Assembly: GCF_007997155.1 (NCBI RefSeq)
Contig: NZ_VORT01000013.1
Coordinates: 1-64,000, forward strand
Direction of reading: 5' to 3'
Origin: Aequorivita antarctica
GTDB lineage: Bacteria > Bacteroidota > Bacteroidia > Flavobacteriales > Flavobacteriaceae
Length of the DNA: 64,000 bases
Positions 35,366 to 45,188 of this stretch are shown here, one piece after another. The notes under the pieces are model-generated. The model was not told where the DNA came from. It was given only the letters and a program-made list of their open reading frames with translations, and ran no database searches. How positions within the stretch are numbered: the stretch's first letter is position 1; every line of letters begins with the position of its first letter. The position numbers and the translations under genes were made by a program.

Positions 35366-35406
35366 AAATCGCTTCCCTTTACTTAAGTATTTAGGGGAGG
35401 CGATTT
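35366..35406 (+). terminator. Hairpin after the polyamine operon
   Basis: AAATCGCTTCCC (35366-35377) and GGGGAGGCGATTT (35394-35406) pair with small mismatches, with a loop of about 16 bases. The T-tract after it is weak, so it may be a terminator or a stabilising stem ahead of the next gene. Confidence 0.55.
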
Positions 35407-35429
35407 AGAGTTATTTAATTAAAAAAATA

Positions 35430-36968
35430 ATGGAAAGCCCAAAGATTGAAAATATTGAACTGAAATTTTTAACGCTCAGAGATTACGAAGCGTTGAAACA
35501 AGCTACCATTCAATCTTATGGAGGGCTGCCAAATAGCTATTGGAAGATAAATGAAATTGGAAACCTGATTGATATATTTCCCGAAGGGCAAGTGGTAATT
35601 ATGGCGGATGGCGAAATTGCCGGTTGCGCCCTTTCCATTATTGTTGATTATGATGAAATTGAAGATCAGCATACTTATAAAGATATCACAGACGATCCAA
35701 CCTTTAGCATCCATAACCCAGACGGCGATGTATTATACGGAATAGATGTGTTTATACGTCCAGATTTCCGTGGGTTACGTTTGGGAAGAAGATTATACGA
35801 TTACCGAAAAGAACTTTGCGAAAACCTAAACCTTAAAAGCATTGTTTTTGGAGGAAGGATGCCCAATTACCATTTACATGCCGGTAAGGTTACGCCCAAA
35901 CAATACATTGAAAAAGTAAAGAGTAGACAAATTGAAGATCCTGTTCTTAACTTTCAGATTTCAAATGATTTCCACCCTGTTCGCGTACTGAAAGGTTATT
36001 TGGAAGGCGATAAAGCCTCCGGTGAATTTGCGGTTTTAATGGAATGGGACAATATTTATTTCACAAAACCAGATAAAAAACCAAAACCCAGCGCCATTAA
36101 AAGTGTGGTTCGTCTAGGATTGATTCAATGGCAAATGCGTTCCTATTCAGGTTTGGAGGAATTGATGCAGCAGGCAGAATATTTTATTGACAGCGTTGCT
36201 GGTTACCGTTGCGATTTTGCGATGTTTCCCGAATTTTTCAACGCGCCGCTGATGGCAGAATATAACCATATGAGCGAGCCGGACGCCATCCGTGAACTTG
36301 CAAAATATACCAAGAAAATTACCGAAAAACTCTCTACCCTTTCCATTTCATATAACATAAACATCATTACCGGCAGTATGCCCGAAATGGTGCGCGGCAA
36401 GTTATATAATGTAGGTTATTTATGCAGAAGGGACGGAAGTGTGGAACGTTATGAAAAAATTCACGTAACTCCGGACGAAGCGAAAGTTTGGGGTATGGTA
36501 AACGGAAATTCCCTAAAAACCTTTGATACAGATTGTGGAAAAATAGGGGTTTTGATCTGTTACGATTCCGAGTTTCCTGAATTATCAAGATTGCTTTCAG
36601 ACGAAGGAATGGACATTCTTTTTGTCCCTTTTCTTACCGACACACAAAACGGATATTCCAGAGTGCGTCTATGTGCACAGGCTCGCGCCGTGGAGAACGA
36701 ATGCTACGTTGCTATTGCAGGAAGTGTAGGCAATCTACCAAAGGTGCACAATATGGATATTCAGTACGCACAGAGCGCTGTATTCACGCCCTGCGATTTC
36801 TCTTTCCCCAATAATGGTATAAAAGCCGAAGCAACCCCAAATACAGAAATGATTTTGGTGGCCGATGTTGATTTGGATTTGCTCCGTGAACTACACACCT
36901 TTGGTGCAGTTCGAAATTTAAAGGACAGAAGAAAGGATTTTTATAGATTGGAGCGGGTGAAGAAATAA
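35430..36968 (+). CDS. GNAT acetyltransferase-carbon/nitrogen hydrolase fusion
   Basis: A 512-residue fusion. Residues about 10-215 form a GNAT acetyltransferase with an acetyl-CoA loop at IRPDFRGLRLGRRLYDY. Residues about 225-505 form a nitrilase-superfamily amidase with Glu268 (FPEFF), Lys343 (YEKIH) and Cys377 (LICYDSEFPE), the full catalytic triad. The pairing suggests successive acetylation and amide hydrolysis, or two activities on an amine. It sits just after the polyamine operon, so an acylated polyamine is a reasonable but unproven substrate. Confidence 0.88.
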   Translation: MESPKIENIELKFLTLRDYEALKQATIQSYGGLPNSYWKINEIGNLIDIFPEGQVVIMADGEIAGCALSIIVDYDEIEDQHTYKDITDDPTFSIHNPDGDVLYGIDVFIRPDFRGLRLGRRLYDYRKELCENLNLKSIVFGGRMPNYHLHAGKVTPKQYIEKVKSRQIEDPVLNFQISNDFHPVRVLKGYLEGDKASGEFAVLMEWDNIYFTKPDKKPKPSAIKSVVRLGLIQWQMRSYSGLEELMQQAEYFIDSVAGYRCDFAMFPEFFNAPLMAEYNHMSEPDAIRELAKYTKKITEKLSTLSISYNINIITGSMPEMVRGKLYNVGYLCRRDGSVERYEKIHVTPDEAKVWGMVNGNSLKTFDTDCGKIGVLICYDSEFPELSRLLSDEGMDILFVPFLTDTQNGYSRVRLCAQARAVENECYVAIAGSVGNLPKVHNMDIQYAQSAVFTPCDFSFPNNGIKAEATPNTEMILVADVDLDLLRELHTFGAVRNLKDRRKDFYRLERVKK

Positions 36969-36972
36969 TAAT

Positions 36973-37004
36973 AAACCTACAAGGTTTTAAAATCTTGTAG
37001 GTTT
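36973..37004. terminator. Bidirectional terminator overlapping the end of the mannosyltransferase-like gene
   Basis: AAACCTACAAG (36973-36983) pairs with CTTGTAGGTTT (36994-37004). One arm encodes the last residues (KPTRF) of the minus-strand gene that stops at 36987. Confidence 0.75.
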
Positions 37005-38390
37005 CAATTTTGTTTGAAGAAACAGTTCCCAAACCGCAACCCCAATTACAATAATATATTCCAAAGCCACTAACCATAGCTTTTCATCAAAGCCATCTTT
37101 TCCATAGGCTGAATAACTAAGCACTACCATAAAACTCCAAACAATTGGAAATTTATATTTCGTAAAAACCGACAGCAAAAGGGGAGTGGCAATGTACCAC
37201 GGATGCACGGTGGTTGAAAGCAGAAAGTAGAATGAAACCGCAAGAAGCATAGCGGTTATCAATTGCTGAGGTGTTTTATTTTTTCTAAAAAAAGCAATTC
37301 CCAAAACAAAAAGAAACACTATAACGGGAAGAATCTTTCCAACGGTTTCAATCAAATTCCAACCCATAATCTGAAACCCAATCCATCGAATAATGTAATA
37401 AACACTCGCATTAAACTCAAAGTTTTGAAACCAAAGCGCAATGGTTGATGAAAAATTCTGGATAAATTCCGAAGATATAAATGGAATAAATGTTACTGCA
37501 GTAGTAACTAACACTACTATATAAAATTTAAATAAAGATGTCACGCTGAGCTTGCCTGTACTGAGCGAAGTCGAAGTATCGAAGCGCTGTTGAATTTCTG
37601 CAGTATCTTTTTTATTTATAAAATACTTCAAAAATAAAGGTAGAAACAGTAACGGAATCAGCTTCACTGAAATCGACACACCAATCAAAACGGCTGCCAA
37701 TAGCCATTTTCCTTTAAAAAGTAAATACAAGGCCCAAAGAAAAAAGAAAAGCATCATCCCTTCAAAATGAAGGTTTCCGGTAAGTTCAATGATTATAAAA
37801 GGATTAAGAAAATACCAAAAGATATTTTTGATTGGAATATTTAATCTCTCCAATATTTTTTTTCCGAAGTAAAGAATTCCAACATCTGCCAAAATAATCG
37901 ATACACGCAAAACAATCACCGAACCCAAAATACTTTTCCCTGCAAACAGTGCAGCAACCGCGAAAAATAATTGATTAATGGGCGGATAATTACTGAAATG
38001 GCTGGCATTTAATGCGCCCATTCCATCGCGCAATAGTTGCGATTGTTCAACTGTCACCTCGAGCGCAGTCGAGAGATCGGGAGTAAACAAATAGGGACTT
38101 ACACCTTGCAACAGCAACCGTCCATCCCATAAAAATCGGTAAAAATCTTGAGAGAGATTCGGGATCGAGCCAATAAAAGTAAGTCGAAAAACAATTCCCA
38201 GACCAGCCAAAAACCAAAAGTTAAGTCTGAATTTTTCAATAAAAAGAAAAGCTGTAATAAACAAAGCTGAATAAAGAGTGATGAGTTTTATAAAATCACT
38301 TCGCTCTAAATCATATCCAAAACTGATGTAAAATGCGACGGAAAGTACCGCAAATAAAAGTGGGATTTTATATAATTTAATGAAATTCAA
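36987..38390 (-). CDS. GT-C family membrane glycosyltransferase (mannosyltransferase-like) with REP-derived insertions
   Basis: A 467-residue integral membrane protein with about 10-12 membrane segments. The segment SQDFYRFLWDGRLLLQGVSPYLF (early, luminal loop) resembles polyprenol-phosphate-dependent mannosyltransferases of the GT-C fold. It would transfer a sugar from a lipid donor in the outer leaflet of the inner membrane. Two soluble patches, QRFDTSTSLSTGKLSVTS and DLSTALEVTVEQS, are encoded by REP-like repeats inserted in frame. Its last codons lie in a terminator hairpin. The acceptor glycan is unknown. Confidence 0.78.
   Translation of the reverse strand: MNFIKLYKIPLLFAVLSVAFYISFGYDLERSDFIKLITLYSALFITAFLFIEKFRLNFWFLAGLGIVFRLTFIGSIPNLSQDFYRFLWDGRLLLQGVSPYLFTPDLSTALEVTVEQSQLLRDGMGALNASHFSNYPPINQLFFAVAALFAGKSILGSVIVLRVSIILADVGILYFGKKILERLNIPIKNIFWYFLNPFIIIELTGNLHFEGMMLFFFLWALYLLFKGKWLLAAVLIGVSISVKLIPLLFLPLFLKYFINKKDTAEIQQRFDTSTSLSTGKLSVTSLFKFYIVVLVTTAVTFIPFISSEFIQNFSSTIALWFQNFEFNASVYYIIRWIGFQIMGWNLIETVGKILPVIVFLFVLGIAFFRKNKTPQQLITAMLLAVSFYFLLSTTVHPWYIATPLLLSVFTKYKFPIVWSFMVVLSYSAYGKDGFDEKLWLVALEYIIVIGVAVWELFLQTKLKPTRF
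37539..37592. repeat. REP-like palindromic repeat within the glycosyltransferase CDS
   Basis: The stretch begins with TGTCACGCTGAGCTTG and continues with ACTGAGCGAAGTCGAAGT, followed by TATCGAAGCGC. This is the short palindromic repeat type (GTCACGCTGAGC...GAAGTCGAAG) that I know from intergenic regions of many flavobacteria. Here it is in frame in a gene. Confidence 0.7.
38053..38079. repeat. Second REP-like repeat within the glycosyltransferase CDS
   Basis: CTCGA (38058-38062) and TCGAG (38069-38073) flank GCGCAG inside the GTCACCTCGAGCGCAGTCGA type of element, another common flavobacterial short repeat. It is in frame, about 500 bases from the first copy. Confidence 0.7.
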
Positions 38391-38462
38391 AAAACAGTTG
38401 TTTTTAATCGTTAGCTAGAATCCAAAAAATCTAAAATCAGCAATCCACAATCATTAATCAAA

Positions 38463-39590
38463 TCAGTCTTGCCATTCTGCAATAAACATATTTGTATCGT
38501 GTCCGCCGCCATTATTTCTATTGGAAGAAAAAACCAGTTTTTTTCCATTATTTGAAAATACTGGAAAAGCATCAAAAGTTCTACCGTGTGTAACGCGTTC
38601 CAAGTTTTTACCGTCAATATCAATTAAATAAAGATTGAATGGAAATCCCCTTTCTGCCTCAAAATTGCTTGAAAATAAAATCTTCTTCCCTGAGGGATGA
38701 AAGAACGGTGCCCAATTGGCATTTCCTAAATGTGTAAGTTGTCTAAGTTCACTTCCGTCAGCATTGCATATAAAAAGCTCCATTTCGGTGGGTTGCACCA
38801 AACCTTGGGCGAGCAAATCTTTATATTCCTTTATTGCTGCTTCGGTTTTTGGGCGGGAAGCGCGAAAAATTAATTTACTTCCGTCCGGTGAAAAGAACGC
38901 CCCACCGTCATATCCTAATTCGTTAGTGATTTGTTTTACATTTTTCCCATCGAGATCCATGGTATAAAGTTCCAAATCGCCGCTTCGCATGGAGGTAAAT
39001 ACAATTTTATCGCCTTTTGGTGAAACAGTTGCTTCTGCATCATAACCAGGTTCGTTTGTGAGTTGAGCTGTAATATTTCCCTCTAAATCTGACACAAAAA
39101 TGTCGAAGCTATCATAAACGGGCCAAACGTATTTTCCTTCCTTTTTCAGGGGAACTTCGGGACACTTTTCATCTTTTAGATGGGTACTTCCGTAAACAAT
39201 ATGCTTTCCATCTGGCAGAAAATAACTACAGGTGGTTCGGCCTTTTCCGGTGCTTACCATTGGGGGCTGGTTGTCTTTAAAAGTTTCGTCTGCATTCATT
39301 AAAAATATCTGGTCGCAGTTTACGCCCCAATTTTTGTAGTTGCTTTGGAAGATAAGTTTGCTGTCGTCAAAGCTCCAATATGCTTCGGCATTGTCGCCAC
39401 CAAAAGTCACTTGCCGAATATTTTTAAAATGTTTTTCTTCGGGATAAATTAGGGTGTCATTTGTTTGGGAATCGAGAACCGCCTTTGTTGTTTTTTCAAT
39501 TGAATTGGAGGATTCTTTCTCTGTTTTTTTTACTTCATTTTTACAACTTGCAAAAATCGAAACAATTAGCAATGCGTATAATATTTTCAT
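38463..39590 (-). CDS. TolB-like beta-propeller (PD40) lipoprotein
   Basis: About 375 residues from ATG 39590, which begins a lipoprotein signal (LIVSIFASC); the longer frame to 39671 would overlap the divergent gene. The body carries repeated PD40/WD40-like units such as DAEATVSPKGDKIVFTSMR, GAFFSPDGSKLIFRAS and WAPFFHPSGKKILFSSN, forming a six-bladed propeller like TolB. The role is probably protein binding in the envelope. It is divergent from an M28 peptidase with only 31 bases between the starts. Confidence 0.85.
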   Translation of the reverse strand: MKILYALLIVSIFASCKNEVKKTEKESSNSIEKTTKAVLDSQTNDTLIYPEEKHFKNIRQVTFGGDNAEAYWSFDDSKLIFQSNYKNWGVNCDQIFLMNADETFKDNQPPMVSTGKGRTTCSYFLPDGKHIVYGSTHLKDEKCPEVPLKKEGKYVWPVYDSFDIFVSDLEGNITAQLTNEPGYDAEATVSPKGDKIVFTSMRSGDLELYTMDLDGKNVKQITNELGYDGGAFFSPDGSKLIFRASRPKTEAAIKEYKDLLAQGLVQPTEMELFICNADGSELRQLTHLGNANWAPFFHPSGKKILFSSNFEAERGFPFNLYLIDIDGKNLERVTHGRTFDAFPVFSNNGKKLVFSSNRNNGGGHDTNMFIAEWQD

Positions 39591-39598
39591 TTTTAATG

Positions 39599-39616
39599 TA
39601 CTTTTGAACAAAAGTA
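39599..39616. promoter_or_regulatory. Palindromic divergent promoter (two overlapping -7 boxes)
   Basis: TACTTTTG (39599-39606) and CAAAAGTA (39609-39616) are perfect inverted repeats around AA. Each arm is a TAnnTTTG -7 box, one per strand. The -7 boxes lie 15 and 18 bases from the divergent starts, so both transcripts have almost no leader. Confidence 0.6.
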
Positions 39617-39621
39617 AGGAT

Positions 39622-40851
39622 ATGCGTGCAATTATAGTTTTATTTCTGGCAATAGTAGTTTTTTCCTGCAAGGAAGCAAAAGTGAAATCGATAACGATGA
39701 AAGAGGACGTTTCGGTTTTAGCTAACGATAGCTTGAATGGAAGGAAAACAGGTTCAGCAGACGAAAAGAAAGCTGCTGAATATATTGCAAAAAGATTCTC
39801 TGATTTAGGGTTACGATCAAAAGGAACCGACGGCTATTTTCAAAAATTCACTTTTAAGACCAGTAAAAACCCACATCAAGAAGCGGAATTTACTTCAGAG
39901 AAAAATGACAGTACTCAAACAGGTGAAAACGTAATAGCATATTTTGACAACAAGGCTGAAAACACTATTGTAATCGGCGCGCATTATGATCACTTGGGAA
40001 TGGGTGGCGAAGGTTCGCTTTACCGCGAAGGCGAAGCAATCCACAATGGCGCTGATGATAATGCGAGTGGTGTGGCAATGATGCTGCATTTGGCAGATTC
40101 ACTTCAAAAGGAAGGTTCCCCAAAAAATAACAACTATCTTTTTATAGCTTTTTCGGGTGAAGAAGAAGGATTATTGGGCTCGAATTATTTTGTAAAAAAC
40201 CCAACCACCGACACCAAAAAAGTAACCTATATGCTCAATATGGATATGGTGGGAAGATTGAATGCTGAAAATGCTTTGGCAGTTTACGGCTTGGGAACAT
40301 CACCAATTTTGAAACAAACCGTTAATGCAAATGCAGGCGATTTAAGTATCATAGAAAACGACAGCGGTGTTGGTCCCAGTGATCATACTTCTTTTTATTT
40401 GTCGGATATTCCAGTTCTGCACTTTTTCACAGGTCAGCATGAAGATTATCACAAACCGAGCGACGATACTGAAAAGGTGAACTTTGAAGGAATGGAAATC
40501 GTTTCAAATTATATTTTTAGCATCATCAAAGATTTGGACAGTCAGCCAAAACTTCCATTCCGAAAAACCAAAAACGAGAGCGAAGCAGTGCCTGATTTTA
40601 AAGTGACTTTGGGCGTGGTTCCCGATTATCTTTTCAGTGGAAAAGGAATGCGAATAGATGGCATTAGCGAAGATCGCCCCGCACAAAAAGCGGGACTACA
40701 AAAAGGCGATGTGGTTGTAAAAATGGGCGATTTTGAAGTGACAGATATGATGAGTTATATGAAAAGCCTTTCAAAATTTGAAAAGGGACAAACTACCCAA
40801 GTAACCATTGATAGAAGTGGGGAGTTGAAAGAGGTTGAGGTTACATTTTAA
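39622..40851 (+). CDS. M28 family zinc aminopeptidase-like lipoprotein with PDZ domain
   Basis: A 409-residue lipoprotein from ATG 39622 (lipobox VVFSC). The M28 metal ligands are visible: His in GAHYDHLG, Asp in NGADDNASG, the Glu pair in FSGEEEGLLG, Asp in MLNMDMVGR and His in HEDYHKPSD. A PDZ domain follows (about residues 320-405; PAQKAGLQKGDVVVKMGDFEV). The likely role is a cell-envelope peptidase. It is preferred over the longer frame from 39454, which would run across the divergent gene. Confidence 0.92.
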   Translation: MRAIIVLFLAIVVFSCKEAKVKSITMKEDVSVLANDSLNGRKTGSADEKKAAEYIAKRFSDLGLRSKGTDGYFQKFTFKTSKNPHQEAEFTSEKNDSTQTGENVIAYFDNKAENTIVIGAHYDHLGMGGEGSLYREGEAIHNGADDNASGVAMMLHLADSLQKEGSPKNNNYLFIAFSGEEEGLLGSNYFVKNPTTDTKKVTYMLNMDMVGRLNAENALAVYGLGTSPILKQTVNANAGDLSIIENDSGVGPSDHTSFYLSDIPVLHFFTGQHEDYHKPSDDTEKVNFEGMEIVSNYIFSIIKDLDSQPKLPFRKTKNESEAVPDFKVTLGVVPDYLFSGKGMRIDGISEDRPAQKAGLQKGDVVVKMGDFEVTDMMSYMKSLSKFEKGQTTQVTIDRSGELKEVEVTF

Positions 40852-40856
40852 AGTTT

Positions 40857-41024
40857 TTAATTTATCAGTATTCCACAGTAACCTAGACCAATTATTGCAT
40901 AAACAATTGAAATTATAATTTTACCTATTTTCTTTTCTTTATCGGTTGCTTCTAATCTTATAAGGACTTGACCGCAGATAAAAACAACAAATGGGACAAA
41001 AACAAATAAAATAAATAAAATCAT
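40857..41024 (-). CDS. Tiny membrane protein B (55 aa) of the Lgt-like/radical SAM cassette
   Basis: A 55-residue protein with two hydrophobic segments joined by a charged loop (EATDKEKKIGK). Its second segment (SIVYAIIGLGYCG) matches the same segment of its upstream neighbour (ATVYVIISLGICG), so the two are paralogues. It begins 16 bases after the neighbour stops. It is too short for routine gene calling. Function unknown; the membrane location and linkage to lipid-type enzymes suggest a helper in a membrane process (inference). Confidence 0.6.
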   Translation of the reverse strand: MILFILFVFVPFVVFICGQVLIRLEATDKEKKIGKIIISIVYAIIGLGYCGILIN

Positions 41025-41040
41025 TTTTTTAATTTAAATA

Positions 41041-41238
41041 TTACATCATCATAGTTCCGCAAATGCCAAGACTAATAATTACATACACGGTTGCAATAAT
41101 GAAGAGTATTTTGGGTGTCTTGCGTTTTCCATTATAGTACAAAACTCCACCGATAATACTAAGTATAATTGCTGGTGACAGAATTAATAAGATGACTATT
41201 ACAAAGATGATGGTGTAATCTGCTTCTAAATAAATCAT
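41041..41238 (-). CDS. Tiny membrane protein A (65 aa) of the Lgt-like/radical SAM cassette
   Basis: A 65-residue protein with two membrane segments (about residues 8-34 and 44-63) separated by the basic loop YNGKRKTPK. Its ATG lies within the last codons of the radical SAM gene (4-base overlap), so its translation is coupled. Its second segment resembles that of the next small protein. Function unknown. Confidence 0.65.
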   Translation of the reverse strand: MIYLEADYTIIFVIVILLILSPAIILSIIGGVLYYNGKRKTPKILFIIATVYVIISLGICGTMMM

Positions 41239-42629
41239 AACGCTTCAGATTTAAGTTTTTCTAAATATTCTTTTTTGTCATCCCTATAAAAAAGGTTCAT
41301 TGTTTCAAAAGGGATGATTTTATAATCCTTGTCTACAATATGGACACAGGATTTTTTAATGCTACGAACGTCGAAATTGTAAGCGTCAATAAACTGCATT
41401 ATAATTACCCTAAAAAGATTGTCATAGCCTAATTCCGGCGCATCAATATTTGGTAGACAACAGAGAATAGATTTAAGATTTTCCTGCGCACATTCCACTG
41501 AATTTCCTGTGCTGAAAAGCTCTATCATTTTTCCTTTCAACATTTCATCCTGTTCGTACACAATCGTATTTTTACTATTATCGAGTAAATCTTGCGGGTT
41601 GATGTAACGCGTTAACGGAAAAACCTCATCCCCTAATTTCAATGCGTAACCCATCACCAAAGCATCAGGATTACAGGGAACTGGAAGTAAATCTTCGGCG
41701 TTGAAAACTTCGGTTTGTTCCAAGATTTTTCTTCGAACTTCTGTGAGAGTAATTCTATCGGTTTCGGTGTTGAAATCTTCCAGCCTTCCCGCAATTTGCG
41801 TGGGTTGAAAGGTTACGCCACGAACACATTTTTGCTTTAATGCGAAATCTATAATCTTACCAATTTCACCGTCGTTTAATCCTTTTTGAAGCGTAACAAC
41901 CAAAGTTGTGGAAAGATTCACTTCATTCAAATTAGCAAGCGCTTGCTGACGGATTTTACTTAAATCTGCTCCACGAAGTGTCTGCAAAACTGAATCTTCA
42001 AAAGAATCAAACTGCAAATAAATTTCGAAATCGGGAGCGTATGTTTTCAGTTTTTCGGCAAAATCTTTTTCTTTCGCAATCCTAATTCCATTGGTATTTA
42101 GCATTAAATGTTTTATTGGGAGCGTTTTCGCATAATCCAAAATTTCAAAAAACTGTGGATGGATTGTGGGTTCCCCACCACTAATTTGAACCACATCTGG
42201 TTCCTTTTCATTCCGAACCACGGCATCCATCATTTTTTTTATTTCGTCTAAAGTTCGATGTCTTCCGTATGTTGGAGACGAACCTGCATAACAAGTAGGG
42301 CAGGTGAGGTTGCAGCGGTCTGTTACTTCGATTATCGTCAAGCAAGAGTGCTGTTCATGGTCTGGGCACAAACCGCAGTCATAGGGACAGCCATAATGCG
42401 TCTTTGTGTTGAAGGTATATGGCATTTCTGAAGGCTTGTTGTAGTTGCGTATATTTTTATAGTATTCTATATCGTCCGCAATCAAAACTTTGCTGTTGCC
42501 GTGTTCGGGGCAACGCTTCAGCATAAAAACATTGTTTTCCTCAAAAACTATTTTGGCGTCAATTCTTTTTAAGCATTCCGGACAGAGACTTAATGTGAAA
42601 TCATAATAGGTGTATTTTCTTACCGGCAT
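41235..42629 (-). CDS. Radical SAM enzyme of the Tes/MJ0619-like family
   Basis: A 464-residue radical SAM protein. The N-terminus has a rubredoxin-like zinc knuckle (Cys16, Cys19, Cys40). A second four-cysteine set follows (Cys81, Cys85, Cys88, Cys96), then the radical SAM CxxxCxxC motif at Cys106, Cys110 and Cys113 (TDRCNLTCPTCYAG). GGEPTIHP follows. This layout and the C-terminal CVHIVDKDYKIIPF segment resemble the Tes/MJ0619 family, which includes the archaeal enzyme that joins lipid tails. It overlaps the Lgt-like gene by 29 bases, supporting a lipid-linked role (inference). Confidence 0.82.
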   Translation of the reverse strand: MPVRKYTYYDFTLSLCPECLKRIDAKIVFEENNVFMLKRCPEHGNSKVLIADDIEYYKNIRNYNKPSEMPYTFNTKTHYGCPYDCGLCPDHEQHSCLTIIEVTDRCNLTCPTCYAGSSPTYGRHRTLDEIKKMMDAVVRNEKEPDVVQISGGEPTIHPQFFEILDYAKTLPIKHLMLNTNGIRIAKEKDFAEKLKTYAPDFEIYLQFDSFEDSVLQTLRGADLSKIRQQALANLNEVNLSTTLVVTLQKGLNDGEIGKIIDFALKQKCVRGVTFQPTQIAGRLEDFNTETDRITLTEVRRKILEQTEVFNAEDLLPVPCNPDALVMGYALKLGDEVFPLTRYINPQDLLDNSKNTIVYEQDEMLKGKMIELFSTGNSVECAQENLKSILCCLPNIDAPELGYDNLFRVIIMQFIDAYNFDVRSIKKSCVHIVDKDYKIIPFETMNLFYRDDKKEYLEKLKSEAL

Positions 42630-43374
42630 ATGGAATTGATTTTAAAATTGTTTTGTAATAATATAAAAGGCAAATAATACAAAGTATTTGAACGCTGCTC
42701 AGTCCCATAATAAAGAATTCATTGGGCTTCAAAAATTCTATAAAAAAGCGAAAACTGAAATAGCTAATCATAAACCATTGAAACATTTCGCCGCTTATCA
42801 ACCCCGAAACCTCGAGGTTTTTCTTCTGAATTTGTCTTAGTATTATTGCTAAAAGTAGCAAAAAAACGAGTTCGTACAACGCAATGGGATGCCGAGAAAT
42901 GCCATCGCCCAAATCCATTCCGAAGAGAGAGGAGGTTTCTATACCATAAGTGAATTCATTGGTGCCTGAAAGAAAGCATCCTATTCTGCCTATAAAAATT
43001 CCGAGGAGGATAGGGAAGGTAAACAAATCACCTGACGAACGTTCTTCGCCGATTATTTTTTTTGAGATCTCAACACCTAAAAGTCCCCCGAATAAACCGC
43101 CCATAATTGACTTTGCGTTTAGTAATTCAATCCAAGTATTTTGTGAATATTCAATAAAGGGATATTCCAAGAAACCTATAATACGCGAACCAATCAAAGC
43201 GCCAAAAGTGGCGCCGATAATGATGGAAAGTCTGTTGTTTGATGAAATTTCATCCGTGCTTCTTTTGCGAAGAAAAGCATAGTAGCGGAAACCTACGATA
43301 AAAGCCAGATATTCAAGAATGAGATGAATATTTATATTTATTCCGAAGAGAATTGGCTCGAAAGGGATTTCCAA
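42601..43374 (-). CDS. Lgt-like diacylglyceryl transferase homologue with altered active site
   Basis: A 257-residue, seven-segment membrane protein of the prolipoprotein diacylglyceryl transferase fold. The family's GRIG (129-132) and RHPxxLYE (161-168) elements are kept. The segment usually reading HGG is MGGLFGGLLG, so Phe95 occupies the position of the important His, and the GN of GRIGN is Cys. It is thus a diverged paralogue, not the housekeeping Lgt, which should be elsewhere. TTG 43374 is the only start in frame. It overlaps the radical SAM gene. Confidence 0.78.
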   Translation of the reverse strand: MEIPFEPILFGININIHLILEYLAFIVGFRYYAFLRKRSTDEISSNNRLSIIIGATFGALIGSRIIGFLEYPFIEYSQNTWIELLNAKSIMGGLFGGLLGVEISKKIIGEERSSGDLFTFPILLGIFIGRIGCFLSGTNEFTYGIETSSLFGMDLGDGISRHPIALYELVFLLLLAIILRQIQKKNLEVSGLISGEMFQWFMISYFSFRFFIEFLKPNEFFIMGLSSVQILCIICLLYYYKTILKSIPYAGKKIHLL

Positions 43375-43419
43375 ATTTTGGCTGTTTGGTTATAAATGTA
43401 GTCAATTTTGGAAATAAAA

Positions 43420-43452
43420 AAACCTCACAAATCATAAAGATATGTGAGGTTT
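43420..43452 (-). terminator. groEL terminator
   Basis: AAACCTCACA (43420-43429) pairs with TGTGAGGTTT (43443-43452). On the minus strand the stem is followed by a T-run (43419 and below), ending groESL about 25 bases past the stop. Confidence 0.85.
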
Positions 43453-43475
43453 AGTTCTATTAATCTCTTTTGGAA

Positions 43476-45113
<1,638 letters not shown>

Positions 45114-45188
45114 TTAAAATGCTTTATACTTTTGGCTATATGCCTTAAGCTTTGGTTAAACTAATTTTTTGAAATTTATTTAGAAATG

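Noticed and set aside
38411-38623. 70-residue frame across the end of the TolB-like gene
   Set aside because: Overlaps the lipoprotein gene out of frame and has no supporting motif.
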